From a virus: a DNA stretch of 58,119 bases. The stretch is taken from IMG/VR virus record IMGVR_UViG_3300009129_001143, positions 1 through 58,119 of that record. One strand, written 5' to 3'. A program made the position numbers and the translations under genes. Below are positions 31,901-40,577 of the stretch, piece after piece; within the stretch, counting starts at the first letter, position 1, and the number at the start of each line of letters is the position of its first letter. The notes under the pieces were generated by a model that was not told where the DNA came from, searched no databases, and worked only from the letters and a program-made list of their open reading frames with translations.

Positions 31901-34163
31901 AAGACTTCTCAAATTTACCAAACGAGTAATCTTCTCCAATATCAAAATCACATCCGATAGGAGCTTCTGGTATATAAATACCTCTATCTTTTTGTATTGA
32001 GTTTTGTAAGATATTACAATATTCATCTACTTCATGTAACGGAACTTCTGCTAAAACAGAGTCATGTACTAAAGCAAATATTTTACTATCCATTTTATTC
32101 TGTTTTAAAATTTCGTGGGCCTCTGTAGCGCCTATTAAATTAATATCAGAAGCGGCAGATTGAACTAGAAAATTAAGTCCCGATCTAATACTATGTCCTA
32201 TCACTCCTTTATTGTCCGATTTAACATCTGGTAAGCGTCTTTTTCTACCAAAAAAGGAATATATAGAGGCGTCTCTCTGTATAATATCTTTCTGAGTTTC
32301 AATCCACTCTTCTAATTTCCAAAATGAATTAAAGTATTCTTTAATAATTTGCCTTGCTTGAGTAACAGACATTTTACCCCCATCTTTAGTTACTTGCTCT
32401 GCAATCTTATTTGGGCCCGCCCCATACATAATTCCAAAACTTACTGCTTTAGCTGCCTGTCTCAAAGAAGTATATTTATCAGCTACTAAATTTATGTCAC
32501 AATCTAATTTAAATACTTTATGAGCAATAGTAGAGTGGAAATTACCTCCAGAACGAAATACAGATTGTAACTCTAAATCGTCTGAGAGTACTGCGGCAAC
32601 ATATACTTCGGCAGTAGTTAAGTCCATCGCTACAATTACATGTCCAGGAGAAGCCTTAATACAACCCTTAATAATAGGATTATCTCTAGGTATTTGCTGC
32701 ATGTTCAGTTTACCACTAGAAGATAGTCTCCCTGAGGTTGTTCCATGCAGATTAAAATTAGTTCTCAAATGACTGTCTCTGTCTAATTGAGGTATAATTT
32801 TATCCAAATAGGTATTTTTAATTTTAGTTTTCTTACGAATATCTAAAATTAATTGAGGAACTTCATGTTCCAGAGATAGCTTCTCTAAAACTTCTGCATT
32901 AGTTGAGTGCTCTCCCTTACCCGTTTTAATTCCTGTAGGATTTAAATGCAAATAATCAAATAATAATTTACGAAGCTGTATTACACTATTAGGATTGAAT
33001 ACTTTTTCTTCCATTTTTTGAAAAGAAAGAACTGCGTCATGTTTATTTAGTTTTTCTACTGCTTCATATATTTCTTCGGTCATTAACTCCTGACCCGCAA
33101 GAAGTCGTTGCTTGTCAAAAGGAACTCCATTATCTTGTACATCCATAAGAAACCTACAGGCAGGTATTAATATGTTTTTATAAACATTTAATAGGTTTTG
33201 GTTTCCTATCTTTAAAGCAGCTTCAAACTTTTCAAATAACATAAAAGTTACACAAGCATCAATAGCTGCGTAAGTTTTCATCACATCAAAAGGGATCCAA
33301 GCCCATTGAAAATCGTCTTTTAATACTCCACGCTCTTTCCTATATGCATCCATCCAGTCATACATAGGTTTTTCATAATCACCGTACTCCGTGTGCTTCA
33401 TTGCCAGCATTTTCAGACCGTGAGTGCCTGGATTTTCATCCAAAACATAATGCATTAACATAGTATCTTCAAAAAGAGGAATTTTTACATTAAAATGATA
33501 CTCAAACATAGGTATGTCAAATTTAGCATTATGAAATACCATTCGCTTTATATCGAACATCTTCTGCATTAAAACTTCACACTCTTCATTTAAACAATCT
33601 GTAGATATATAAGCCCCGCTATCGGGAGAGTGACAGAGACTTATCCCTAACATATGAGCATTTCTGGGATATAATCCTGTAGTTTCAGAGTCTATACCTA
33701 TAAAGTCATAAGGAGAATTGATACAGTCTTGAATATACTGAGCCGCTTTTTCACTATCATCTATACCTACAAATGCATCACTATAGATGTCTGCTTTCTT
33801 CTTAGTGCCTCCTATATACCCTAGAATATTTTCTTTGGCGTCGTTCCATATCTTTTTAGTTTCAGGCTTGAACCTAATCATAGCGGGGTTAATAGTGGGC
33901 AGAAACTTATCCTCAACTATTGTTCCTGCGTATTGCATAACTTGTGTAACTTTAGTGTAATACTTTAAAGGTTCGGAGCCTACAAGTATAATCCACTCAT
34001 ATTCGTCGGGATCAAAGTTTAAATCTACGTCTTTCTTTAATACTTTTTGCTTATTAAAATCTTGAGTTAGAGAAAATCTATCAAACTCTGGTAAGGCATT
34101 ATCAAAGAAAGAAGCATAATTATTATTACTTGGTTTTGTCTCAATTAAAGCTATATTAGCCAT
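31878..34163 (-). CDS. DNA polymerase, family A (Pol I-like) with 3'-5' exonuclease
   Basis: The 761-residue enzyme has an N-terminal 3'-5' proofreading domain (Asp158-x-Glu160 in FIGIDSETTGLYP; VFHNAKFD at 209-216; YAAIDACVTF at 298-307) and a C-terminal polymerase: motif A with Asp514 and Glu519 (MDLTTAEVYVAA), motif B Arg568-Lys572-Phe576-Tyr580 (RQAAKAVSFGIMYGAG), and motif C HDS at 700-702. The residue equivalent to E. coli Phe762 is Phe. Motif A has T-A where Q-I is usual. No 5'-3' exonuclease domain is fused; this function is provided by the separate FEN gene. It is the phage replicative polymerase. Confidence 0.95.
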   Translation of the reverse strand: MANIALIETKPSNNNYASFFDNALPEFDRFSLTQDFNKQKVLKKDVDLNFDPDEYEWIILVGSEPLKYYTKVTQVMQYAGTIVEDKFLPTINPAMIRFKPETKKIWNDAKENILGYIGGTKKKADIYSDAFVGIDDSEKAAQYIQDCINSPYDFIGIDSETTGLYPRNAHMLGISLCHSPDSGAYISTDCLNEECEVLMQKMFDIKRMVFHNAKFDIPMFEYHFNVKIPLFEDTMLMHYVLDENPGTHGLKMLAMKHTEYGDYEKPMYDWMDAYRKERGVLKDDFQWAWIPFDVMKTYAAIDACVTFMLFEKFEAALKIGNQNLLNVYKNILIPACRFLMDVQDNGVPFDKQRLLAGQELMTEEIYEAVEKLNKHDAVLSFQKMEEKVFNPNSVIQLRKLLFDYLHLNPTGIKTGKGEHSTNAEVLEKLSLEHEVPQLILDIRKKTKIKNTYLDKIIPQLDRDSHLRTNFNLHGTTSGRLSSSGKLNMQQIPRDNPIIKGCIKASPGHVIVAMDLTTAEVYVAAVLSDDLELQSVFRSGGNFHSTIAHKVFKLDCDINLVADKYTSLRQAAKAVSFGIMYGAGPNKIAEQVTKDGGKMSVTQARQIIKEYFNSFWKLEEWIETQKDIIQRDASIYSFFGRKRRLPDVKSDNKGVIGHSIRSGLNFLVQSAASDINLIGATEAHEILKQNKMDSKIFALVHDSVLAEVPLHEVDEYCNILQNSIQKDRGIYIPEAPIGCDFDIGEDYSFGKFEKSYGSLLQL

Positions 34164-34983
34164 ATAATTTACTCCTTAAATTTTTTACTGTATGTTCAGT
34201 TAAGGAACCAGGATCTCCAGATTTTAAATTAACTATTCTTACTGGAAAAGTTCCTGCGAGCTTTTTTATACTTTCCGCGCCTTCTGAACCTGCGGTATCG
34301 CTATCAAACATTACATCAATGCCCCCTACCCCTGCTATTTTTAGAAAATTTAACTTCTGTTCATTAAAATTTTTAGAACCAAAACAGCATATTGCATTTT
34401 CTAAGCCTTTGTCGTGCAGGTTTAAAGCATCAAATATACCCTCCACTAGAATAACTCGGCCCTGAAGTGGCCGGACTTGTGGGAATAAGGGTAATTTTAC
34501 CCCGCTTGGGTAGAACATGTACTTTTGTAGTAACGTTCCTGTATCATCCCTACCTTGAAAAGCTACTATTCTTCCACTAGCATTTCTTATTGGAAAGTTT
34601 ATTCTTCCAATAAAATGAGCGTCATGGTGTCTAAAAGCTTCGAATTTTTTATAAGTTGCAGGTTTAATACCCCTCCAGTTTCCTAAGTATGGTATGTAGT
34701 TATCTGGAAACTGTAACCCCACACCGGAAGAACGTAAATCTTTTATTAATCTTTCTAGTTTTGTTCTTCGTATAGCGGTTTCGCTAACATCTACATTATA
34801 ATGCTTAAATAAACTGCCTTTCCATCCACATGAAAAACAATGGTACACCCCTAGTATTTTATCAATTCTCATACTTGGGTGTCTATCCTCATGATCAGGG
34901 TTTAAACAGTTTATTAAAACATCCTTTCCGGACATTCTATAGTATATTCCTTTTTCCTCTAATAATTCTATTACTTGGCTCAT
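34156..34983 (-). CDS. DNA primase (CHC2 zinc finger + TOPRIM)
   Basis: The 275-residue protein has a zinc finger Cys26-His31-Cys49-Cys52, a linker, and a TOPRIM core with Glu181-Gly182 (VILVEGIFDAL) and DSDTAG (227-232). It makes RNA primers for lagging-strand synthesis. It overlaps polA by 8 bases and the helicase by 4 (ATGA), a classical phage primase-helicase pair in separate genes. It is shorter than bacterial DnaG (about 580) because the helicase-interaction domain is missing. Confidence 0.93.
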   Translation of the reverse strand: MSQVIELLEEKGIYYRMSGKDVLINCLNPDHEDRHPSMRIDKILGVYHCFSCGWKGSLFKHYNVDVSETAIRRTKLERLIKDLRSSGVGLQFPDNYIPYLGNWRGIKPATYKKFEAFRHHDAHFIGRINFPIRNASGRIVAFQGRDDTGTLLQKYMFYPSGVKLPLFPQVRPLQGRVILVEGIFDALNLHDKGLENAICCFGSKNFNEQKLNFLKIAGVGGIDVMFDSDTAGSEGAESIKKLAGTFPVRIVNLKSGDPGSLTEHTVKNLRSKLYG

Positions 34984-36314
34984 ATATCGTATACCTCCTC
35001 TGAAGCTTCCTCGTCAGTTTTTAGTATTCCTGTCTCTGGACCAATACGAAGACTATCCCAATTCATGACAGAAGTAAAATCTACTTCTGCGTCATTCCTC
35101 ATTTTTGAACAATTAAAAGTTATAATATTATCTTCTTTAGTATGAGCATCTAAAGTGAAAGCAACATCACAAGCATCTAATATAGATTTTGAGAAACGGG
35201 CTTCTCCAGTTGCATCTATTTGATAGGGAGAAACTATAACTATTCCATAATCTTGTGCGAACTTTTTCAAAGCCTTACTAACTATTTTTTGCTCCATCCA
35301 ATCATACTGGCTTACTCTATTTCCAAGCATTGCGGAGCTTTTTACTTCATTTATATAATCAATTACTACAACTCTGGGCTGTAGTTTCGCTACTTTCTTA
35401 TCCAATTCTGTTCGTATGTTCGCCAAAGTACAGTCCGGATAGTAAACTATATCTAATTGTTTTTCTCTTAAAGGTCTGGAAGTAAGATCCAAATGATACT
35501 TATCAAAATTACGATGATCTAAATATCTCCTAAAAGCTCTTTCTCCCTCTTCAAATCTGGTAGACCACCACTCAGCAACGGTCTGCCATTCTCCTATAGA
35601 TAGATTTCTATTTCGTATAGCATTATTACTTACTCCTGTAGAGATAGAGCAGCATCTTTGCATAATATCTCTAGCAGTCATTTCCATAGTGAAATATATG
35701 ACAGAACTTCCCCTGTCAAACACATCCGAAGCAATATTAGCACAAGTAATTGATTTACCTGCCCCTCTTCTACCCCCTATTAAAACTACCTCAGAAGGTG
35801 CGAAAGGTTGTACTCTATCATAGTCATGGTTTAACCCAAGAGTTATATTTTTTGCTAGTTCTTCTTCGGGCTTAAACAACTCCATTCTACCCATATCTAT
35901 AGAAATATCTTGTAGCTCAATCTTTTCTTCCATATCTAATACTATATTCTGGAGACTTTCTATATTCTCTTGAGCGGTTTCCATAGCGATAGAATCCGTA
36001 AGATAGTTTTCTAACTGATTCATAATCTCTACTTGAGCATATTCATTTTTTAGATATTCTAATAGTAATTCCCCCTCTATATCTACGTCCTCCACTTTAG
36101 ATATAGCGGAAAAACGGTCTCTAAGGGAAGCATCTCTTATAGCTAAATCAAGATCCTCGAAAGAAGGAAGAGCGCCGTGGGTTTCTATATGTTTATTTAG
36201 ATATGACCATATAGCGGAATATTCTGCAGGAAAATAATGTTTTTGGCTGTTCGCCCACGTATCCATATCGCCATTAGCGATTATCGACTTTAAAAGGACA
36301 CTTGGTAAGTTCAC
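34980..36314 (-). CDS. replicative DNA helicase, DnaB/gp41-type
   Basis: The 444-residue protein has an N-terminal helical domain (1-140) and a RecA-like motor: Walker A GGRRGAGKS (180-188), H1a with VIYFTMEM, Walker B VVVIDYINEV, and H4-like motifs with YDWMEQKIVSKALK. It unwinds the fork and works with the primase gene it overlaps (ATGA). A strong terminator lies just upstream (36347-36378), so its transcription must depend on readthrough or a promoter I could not identify. Assignment is firm. Confidence 0.9.
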   Translation of the reverse strand: MNLPSVLLKSIIANGDMDTWANSQKHYFPAEYSAIWSYLNKHIETHGALPSFEDLDLAIRDASLRDRFSAISKVEDVDIEGELLLEYLKNEYAQVEIMNQLENYLTDSIAMETAQENIESLQNIVLDMEEKIELQDISIDMGRMELFKPEEELAKNITLGLNHDYDRVQPFAPSEVVLIGGRRGAGKSITCANIASDVFDRGSSVIYFTMEMTARDIMQRCCSISTGVSNNAIRNRNLSIGEWQTVAEWWSTRFEEGERAFRRYLDHRNFDKYHLDLTSRPLREKQLDIVYYPDCTLANIRTELDKKVAKLQPRVVVIDYINEVKSSAMLGNRVSQYDWMEQKIVSKALKKFAQDYGIVIVSPYQIDATGEARFSKSILDACDVAFTLDAHTKEDNIITFNCSKMRNDAEVDFTSVMNWDSLRIGPETGILKTDEEASEEVYDI

Positions 36315-36346
36315 TGAATAGCCTGCTCCGTAGTAAAAATTATGCG

Positions 36347-36378
36347 AAAAAAACTGTAGCGGGACTACCCCGCTACAG
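36347..36378 (-). terminator. strong rho-independent terminator (minus strand)
   Basis: CTGTAGCGGG (36354-36363) and CCCGCTACAG (36369-36378) form a perfect 10-bp stem with a 5-base loop. On the minus strand it is followed by seven U (36347-36353). It follows the HTH gene ending at 36398 and should limit readthrough into dnaB. Confidence 0.92.
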
Positions 36379-36397
36379 CCAATTCAACTAATGGATT

Positions 36398-37120
36398 TTA
36401 GCTAGCAGCTTTTGCGTGCCTAGCGGCTCCATCATAGTTAGTAGCAGAGATGCCTCGGCGAGTAAGCATAGTCTTAACGCCTCGGGCAGTTTTACCGATT
36501 TGTTCGGCAATTTCTTCTACAGTCATAGACTCACAATCGACTTCAGCGAGCGGGTCAACGCGAGAGGAAGCTTTGCTATCCCTTTGAGCAGGGATTGCAT
36601 CTATTGCATTAGAACGCAACAGAGACAAAGCTTTTCCACGAATTTGATTAACTTCACGACCGAGGTCGTCAGCAATCTCTTCCAGATAAGAACCGGCAGT
36701 AGCCATTTCAACAAATCTAGCTTCTTCTTCCGGATTGAAGGTACGAACAGCTTCTACTTTAGGAGTAGGTTTAACGTGTTGCGTAAGTTGCATAGAAAGC
36801 AATTTACCTTGAATCTGTTTAGAAGAAAAATGACCGCCTTCAAAAGCTTCTGCGATTTCTCCGTAAGTGTAGGAACCTGAGTTATCAGTAACAAAGGTAT
36901 TGAGGGTAGACTCTTGGCTATCTGTAAACGCACGAGTCGTTACAGCAGCAGCAGATTCTACTTCGTAATCCATCTTTCGCAGCTTGCTTGCGATAGAACG
37001 GGGTGAGGTATCAAGTTGATCAGCGGCCTCTACAACAGTTGCGTAAGAAACTGGAGATTCGCTACCAACAAATTCGGTTAGAGAAGCAGTACGCTCGTCT
37101 GTCCATTTTGGTAATGCCAT
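36398..37120 (-). CDS. tandem helix-turn-helix DNA-binding protein (240 aa)
   Basis: Four short helical repeats are visible, each with a YxEIA/VEEIA-type first helix and a recognition-like second helix: VSYATVVEAADQL-RSIASKLRK, YTYGEIAEAFEG-KQIQGKLLS, YLEEIADDLGREVNQIRGKALS and MTVEEIAEQIGKTARGVKTML. The last repeat is related to the single HTH in the protein at 40642-41001. The gene is richer in G and C than its neighbours and ends in a strong terminator, so it may be an abundant DNA-binding or nucleoid protein. No named family is assigned. AGGAAA precedes the ATG. Confidence 0.7.
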   Translation of the reverse strand: MALPKWTDERTASLTEFVGSESPVSYATVVEAADQLDTSPRSIASKLRKMDYEVESAAAVTTRAFTDSQESTLNTFVTDNSGSYTYGEIAEAFEGGHFSSKQIQGKLLSMQLTQHVKPTPKVEAVRTFNPEEEARFVEMATAGSYLEEIADDLGREVNQIRGKALSLLRSNAIDAIPAQRDSKASSRVDPLAEVDCESMTVEEIAEQIGKTARGVKTMLTRRGISATNYDGAARHAKAAS

Positions 37121-37131
37121 AATATTTTTTC

Positions 37132-37878
37132 CTATATTATTTGGGTTAAGTTTGTAATGATAGAGACTCCACTGTCTCTAGCTTTTTTTGTTTTGGAGGA
37201 CTCAATTCCACTTTCATTTACTAGAATAGTTACCTCTTTTGTCAAATTTGATTTGACTATGTATCCTCTACTAGTAAGAGCCTCTGTTGCTTCTGCTTTA
37301 TTCTTGAAAGAGGTAAGTTTACCACTAATACATACCACCCCTTTAGGAACTATAACAGATTGTACTTTTGTTGATTCGAAAGAAAAAGGCAACCATTTTA
37401 ATTCTTGTAAAAATTTAGTGTTGTACCAAGCTATTAGGTTAGAGGTAGCTTTTGGCCCCAATCCCGCCGCACGGCACGCTCCTTCATCTAAGTCATAAAT
37501 CGAACTTATTACTGAACATATTTTCAAAGAAGCAGTTTTTCCTATTAAGGGTATGGAAAACGCCGGTAAAACTTCAGAAAGACTAGCCTTCTTAGATTTT
37601 TGAATTTCTTTGAATAATTTTTCAGCAAGTTTCTCTGAATTTAAAGCCTGAACTATTTCATTTAAACTTATTTCGTATATTTGTGTTATTTCAGTGATAT
37701 TAAGTTTTTGAATGGATACAGTCCCTAGACCTTTAATCTTTAGAGTTTTTGCAAAGTGCTCAATCCGTTTTTGATTTCTGGAAGAGCAAGAAGTATTATA
37801 GCAAAACAACTGGTCATTTTCCCACTGTAGATCAAATCCGCAACTAGGGCAATGGGTTGGTGCTGTAATTTCTCTCAC
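37132..37878 (-). CDS. NAD+-dependent DNA ligase, C-terminal part (zinc finger, HhH, BRCT)
   Basis: GTG at 37878 is taken as start: GGAG at 37888-37891 lies 9 bases upstream and promoter P4's -10 is at 37907-37912; a TTG at 37893 is less likely. The 248-residue protein has a four-cysteine zinc finger (Cys10, 13, 26, 31), helix-hairpin-helix segments around IKGLGTVSIQKL and IPLIGKTASL / GLGPKATSNLI, and a BRCT domain (GVVCISGKLTSFKNKAEATE) at the C-terminus. These are the last three domains of LigA. The nucleotidyl-transferase/OB half is encoded separately at 38265-39203. As in T5-type ligases, the two subunits probably work together. Confidence 0.88.
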   Translation of the reverse strand: MREITAPTHCPSCGFDLQWENDQLFCYNTSCSSRNQKRIEHFAKTLKIKGLGTVSIQKLNITEITQIYEISLNEIVQALNSEKLAEKLFKEIQKSKKASLSEVLPAFSIPLIGKTASLKICSVISSIYDLDEGACRAAGLGPKATSNLIAWYNTKFLQELKWLPFSFESTKVQSVIVPKGVVCISGKLTSFKNKAEATEALTSRGYIVKSNLTKEVTILVNESGIESSKTKKARDSGVSIITNLTQII

Positions 37879-37906
37879 TTTTTCTTTCTCCAACGATTGA
37901 GAATAT

Positions 37907-37935
37907 ATTATAAAGCAAAACAGTTATAATGTCAA
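37907..37935 (-). promoter_or_regulatory. sigma70-type promoter P4 (minus strand)
   Basis: TTGACA (37930-37935) and TATAAT (37907-37912) with a 17-bp spacer on the minus strand; upstream AATAGTTC matches the others. It would start transcription about 20 bases before the GTG of the ligase C-part. Confidence 0.85.
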
Positions 37936-37969
37936 GAACTATTTTTGTGCTGGTATAACCTGAAATTTT

Positions 37970-38272
37970 TTAATCTTTTCTCGGAAAGGGTATAATATTT
38001 GCAGAAGTTTTATCTTCTACAGAAGAACTATTTTCAGAAATATAAATAGCCCCTTCTTCAACCCCTACAGGAAATTGTTTATCGAACTCTGGATCTAAAT
38101 AGGCTTCTAAAGCCTCTATCCAGCCATGAATAATTTTTACTCTGGTTTCTTCTTGAAGTGTCCAGAAAAAATCATAAATTCCCGTAGCTGAAACGTAATG
38201 ATCGGAATTTTCCTTTAGTCCAACCCACCCAAACACGCTTTCTTCGTTTATATTGCCGGTCTCTTTATACAC
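37970..38272 (-). CDS. hypothetical protein in ligase operon (100 aa)
   Basis: The 100-residue protein starts MYKETGNINEESVFGWVGLK, has an aromatic helical middle (FFWTLQEETRVKIIHGWIEALEAYLD) and a low-complexity tail (ENSSSVEDKTSANIIPFPRK). It overlaps the ligase N-part by 8 bases and is followed by promoter P4. No family is recognised. The overlap supports a real gene; the IPFPRKD ending resembles tails of small cytosolic proteins. Confidence 0.6.
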   Translation of the reverse strand: MYKETGNINEESVFGWVGLKENSDHYVSATGIYDFFWTLQEETRVKIIHGWIEALEAYLDPEFDKQFPVGVEEGAIYISENSSSVEDKTSANIIPFPRKD

Positions 38273-39203
38273 TTAGTTCTCCTTCTAATCGTCTCACGAC
38301 TCTCGGTATTATTTCTCCAGACCGAATTATTTCTACAAAACAGCCTATCTCTAAATTTAATTCGTTTATATACTTCATATTATGCAATGTTGCCTTGCGT
38401 ACAGTAGCTTCTCCTACTGTTACTGGATCTAATATTGCTACTGGAGATACAACGCCTGTTTTACCAACCTGCCATACTACATCTAACAGTTTTGTTCTGA
38501 CCCCTTTTTGCCTTTCTTTTAAAGCATAAGCTCCTCTGGGATGGTGAGAAGTATATCCTAACTTTTCGTATTCTTCTACAGAATCGACCCTAAAAACAAC
38601 CCCATCTTGGGGATATTCTTCCCAATTAGAATCTAATACTGTGTCGAAGTACACTAGCTCTGCTAAACTGGTTGACCAATACTCGGTTGTTTTAGGTTGA
38701 ACATCATAAGCAATAAACCTAACTTCTCGTTCTAAAAACTCTTCTTGGGACTTTAAATTCAAAGCTCCCGAAGCATAGTTTCTAGCATTAGGAATAGCTT
38801 TTTTTGCTACTACCTCACCCGTTATTTGCACAGTACCCTTATTAGGAATTTTAGTTGGGACTATATGTTGCATTTTACTTGCAATATTTCTTCCTTTTCT
38901 CCCATTTCCCCTAGTCAAGGCCAGCACTAATTCTCCATCGTAATAGCCTAAAGACACGGCAGCGCCGTCTAATTTAGGGGTTACTATGGTGTCTGGAAGA
39001 GGGGGAACGGGCGGGTGGCCTTCTCCAACGAAAGCCTTTTGTAGACTATACATAGGGTATAGATGATCAAATTCATACTCTATATCTGTATACCCTACTT
39101 CATTGAAACCTATTTCTTCTGCTAAAATATCGAACTCTTCGTCTGATATGATAGGGTTTCCTTCGTAGTAGGCTTTTGCAGCTTTTTTTAAAAATTCTTT
39201 CAA
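38265..39203 (-). CDS. ligA: NAD+-dependent DNA ligase, N-terminal part (adenylation + OB)
   Basis: The product contains the KxDG adenylation site KLDGAA and downstream TRGNGRKGRN, a complete nucleotidyl-transferase domain and an OB-fold C-terminus (VWQVGKTGVVSPVAIL). Promoter P5 has its -10 at 39233-39238, so ATG at 39230 would be outside the transcript. TTG at 39203, with AAGGA about 11 bases upstream, is preferred and gives 312 residues (start KEFLKKAAKAYYEGNPIIS). The zinc finger, HhH and BRCT are missing here and are encoded at 37132-37878. The ligase seals nicks in phage DNA. Confidence 0.9.
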   Translation of the reverse strand: MKEFLKKAAKAYYEGNPIISDEEFDILAEEIGFNEVGYTDIEYEFDHLYPMYSLQKAFVGEGHPPVPPLPDTIVTPKLDGAAVSLGYYDGELVLALTRGNGRKGRNIASKMQHIVPTKIPNKGTVQITGEVVAKKAIPNARNYASGALNLKSQEEFLEREVRFIAYDVQPKTTEYWSTSLAELVYFDTVLDSNWEEYPQDGVVFRVDSVEEYEKLGYTSHHPRGAYALKERQKGVRTKLLDVVWQVGKTGVVSPVAILDPVTVGEATVRKATLHNMKYINELNLEIGCFVEIIRSGEIIPRVVRRLEGELSV

Positions 39204-39232
39204 TTTTTCTTTATTCCTTAATTTCAACATCT

Positions 39233-39261
39233 ATTATAAGAGATTGAACTAAAAATGTCAA
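39233..39261 (-). promoter_or_regulatory. sigma70-type promoter P5 (minus strand)
   Basis: TTGACA (39256-39261) and TATAAT (39233-39238), spacer 17 bp; upstream AATAATTC. It overlaps the end of the preceding gene and drives the ligase N-part. Confidence 0.85.
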
Positions 39262-40034
39262 GAATTATTTATCTTGGAGGACTTTTTATCTATTTCGGTA
39301 GTATGATATAACTTTCCTTGAGGGGGTAGATTTATGCTGGTATTTAGCTCTTCCAAAGTAACAAAAGGCAAATAATCATTAATCATAGACAAGGGACTAG
39401 CGGAATAAATATTTATTTTATGTATTTTTGCCTGGGCATACATCCATTTTAAATATTTATTCAAGTGTTTGTATAAATGATTATTATGTTTCAATTCTTT
39501 TTTAGATAGTTCAACAGTATTATGGTAGTGGCTCTCTTCAGTAGAAAAGTCACAACCTACTAAGTAAATATCTTTAAATCCCATATAAAATATTATGTTT
39601 AAAGCAATAGAAAAAGAATTACCGGTCCAAGTAAAAGTATCTTTATCTTTTATATTTATCTTATCGAAAATTTGAAACCAATCTTTAGTAGTATTTCCAA
39701 CATCTGCGAAATATACATTATACAAGTCTCTTAAAAATTTTCCATCTTCTGTCCACCTTTTATGATAGCCCCCTCTAAAAATTTTCATAAAAGGCTCATA
39801 AACTAGGTGTCTATTATAACAGGAAGGATCATCCATTCCCAGCCAAATATTTGGATATACTTTAGGATACGTATTATTCATTCCGAAAATTACTTTTCCT
39901 GCACCTCTTAAACTAGAAATATCTATTTTATTTAAAGAAGGGCCGCCACAAACTAATATAGCTTTTAAATCTGTTTCTTTCCTCTTAAATCTAGCATAAG
40001 TCCATTCTTCGCCAGTATGATACATTATTGTCAT
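39258..40034 (-). CDS. DUF115/GT29-like nucleotide-sugar protein
   Basis: The 258-residue protein has a Rossmann-like N-terminus ILVCGGPSLNKID and later DIYLVGCDFSTEESHYHN, the pattern of the DUF115/MptE-like and sialyltransferase-like superfamily. Related motifs (GHGPSA/LIGYDS; ATGPSL/LVGYNM) are in two glycan-cluster proteins at 51024-51635 and 53664-54281. A role in glycan transfer is possible. The start overlaps the previous gene (ATGA at 40031-40034). Substrate unknown. Confidence 0.6.
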   Translation of the reverse strand: MTIMYHTGEEWTYARFKRKETDLKAILVCGGPSLNKIDISSLRGAGKVIFGMNNTYPKVYPNIWLGMDDPSCYNRHLVYEPFMKIFRGGYHKRWTEDGKFLRDLYNVYFADVGNTTKDWFQIFDKINIKDKDTFTWTGNSFSIALNIIFYMGFKDIYLVGCDFSTEESHYHNTVELSKKELKHNNHLYKHLNKYLKWMYAQAKIHKINIYSASPLSMINDYLPFVTLEELNTSINLPPQGKLYHTTEIDKKSSKINNS

Positions 40035-40309
40035 TTTTGATATAAGTCTCTTATGGTGTCTCCGAAAAAATCTTCTAGTACTTGTTTGCTTTCTGCTAAA
40101 GATATGATTTCCGACATAGCTATAAATAATTCTTTAGAAGTGTCTATTTCTAAAGGTATTGCTATGCCTTTGTTAGTAGGCTTCCATTCTTCATCAAAGT
40201 CAAGATAATACTCTCTAAGATGGAGATATTCTGCCTCTCTAAATTCATTAACAGTGAGCCTAACTTGTCTGTAGGGTTCGGATACGATTATTTTAGTATA
40301 CGCTTCCAT
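40031..40309 (-). CDS. PC4/Sub1-like ssDNA-binding transcription cofactor
   Basis: The 92-residue protein has the PC4 p15 domain: VRLTVNEFREAEYLHLREYY followed by WKPTNKGIAIPLE, the hallmark of YdbC/PC4 proteins that dimerise and bind ssDNA and transcription bubbles. Phage homologues are known, such as in T5. It is placed between a hypothetical gene and the DUF115-like gene in the operon of promoter P6. It could act on host RNA polymerase or phage replication intermediates. The motif match is strong. Confidence 0.75.
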   Translation of the reverse strand: MEAYTKIIVSEPYRQVRLTVNEFREAEYLHLREYYLDFDEEWKPTNKGIAIPLEIDTSKELFIAMSEIISLAESKQVLEDFFGDTIRDLYQK

Positions 40310-40572
40310 CAGTCGTTCCTCAAGATATTGGCCAAAGGAACGACCGAGGTTACATTGTCTGTTTTCATAAGGCGAAAGGAATCAGTATCCCAACAAAACA
40401 TAAGTAATGTGGAAGTATCTTCCTTAGCCCTATTCTTTTTCTCTTTTATGTATGGTGTGCTAAAATCTAGGGTGCAAACATTGTACTTAGTTTTCCTAGA
40501 GTTGGGGCTTTTATAAGTTATTATAGCATCCCCTGCACTCTCTATTTTATCTTTTAACTCTTCTTTTTTCAC
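40309..40572 (-). CDS. hypothetical protein, probable small beta-barrel (87 aa)
   Basis: The product starts MKKEELKDKIESAGDAIITY and contains CTLDFSTPYI, LLMFCWDTDSFRLM and VVPLANILRN, alternating strands as in small SH3-like phage proteins. It directly precedes the PC4-like gene; the stop and start codons touch. The upstream gap (40573-40641) contains a structured RNA element. No firm family. Confidence 0.6.
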   Translation of the reverse strand: MKKEELKDKIESAGDAIITYKSPNSRKTKYNVCTLDFSTPYIKEKKNRAKEDTSTLLMFCWDTDSFRLMKTDNVTSVVPLANILRND

Positions 40573-40577
40573 AAATT

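Noticed and set aside
36416-36880. 154-residue ORF on the plus strand
   Set aside because: Antisense to the tandem-HTH gene, Ser/Phe-rich pattern typical for shadow frames, no promoter.
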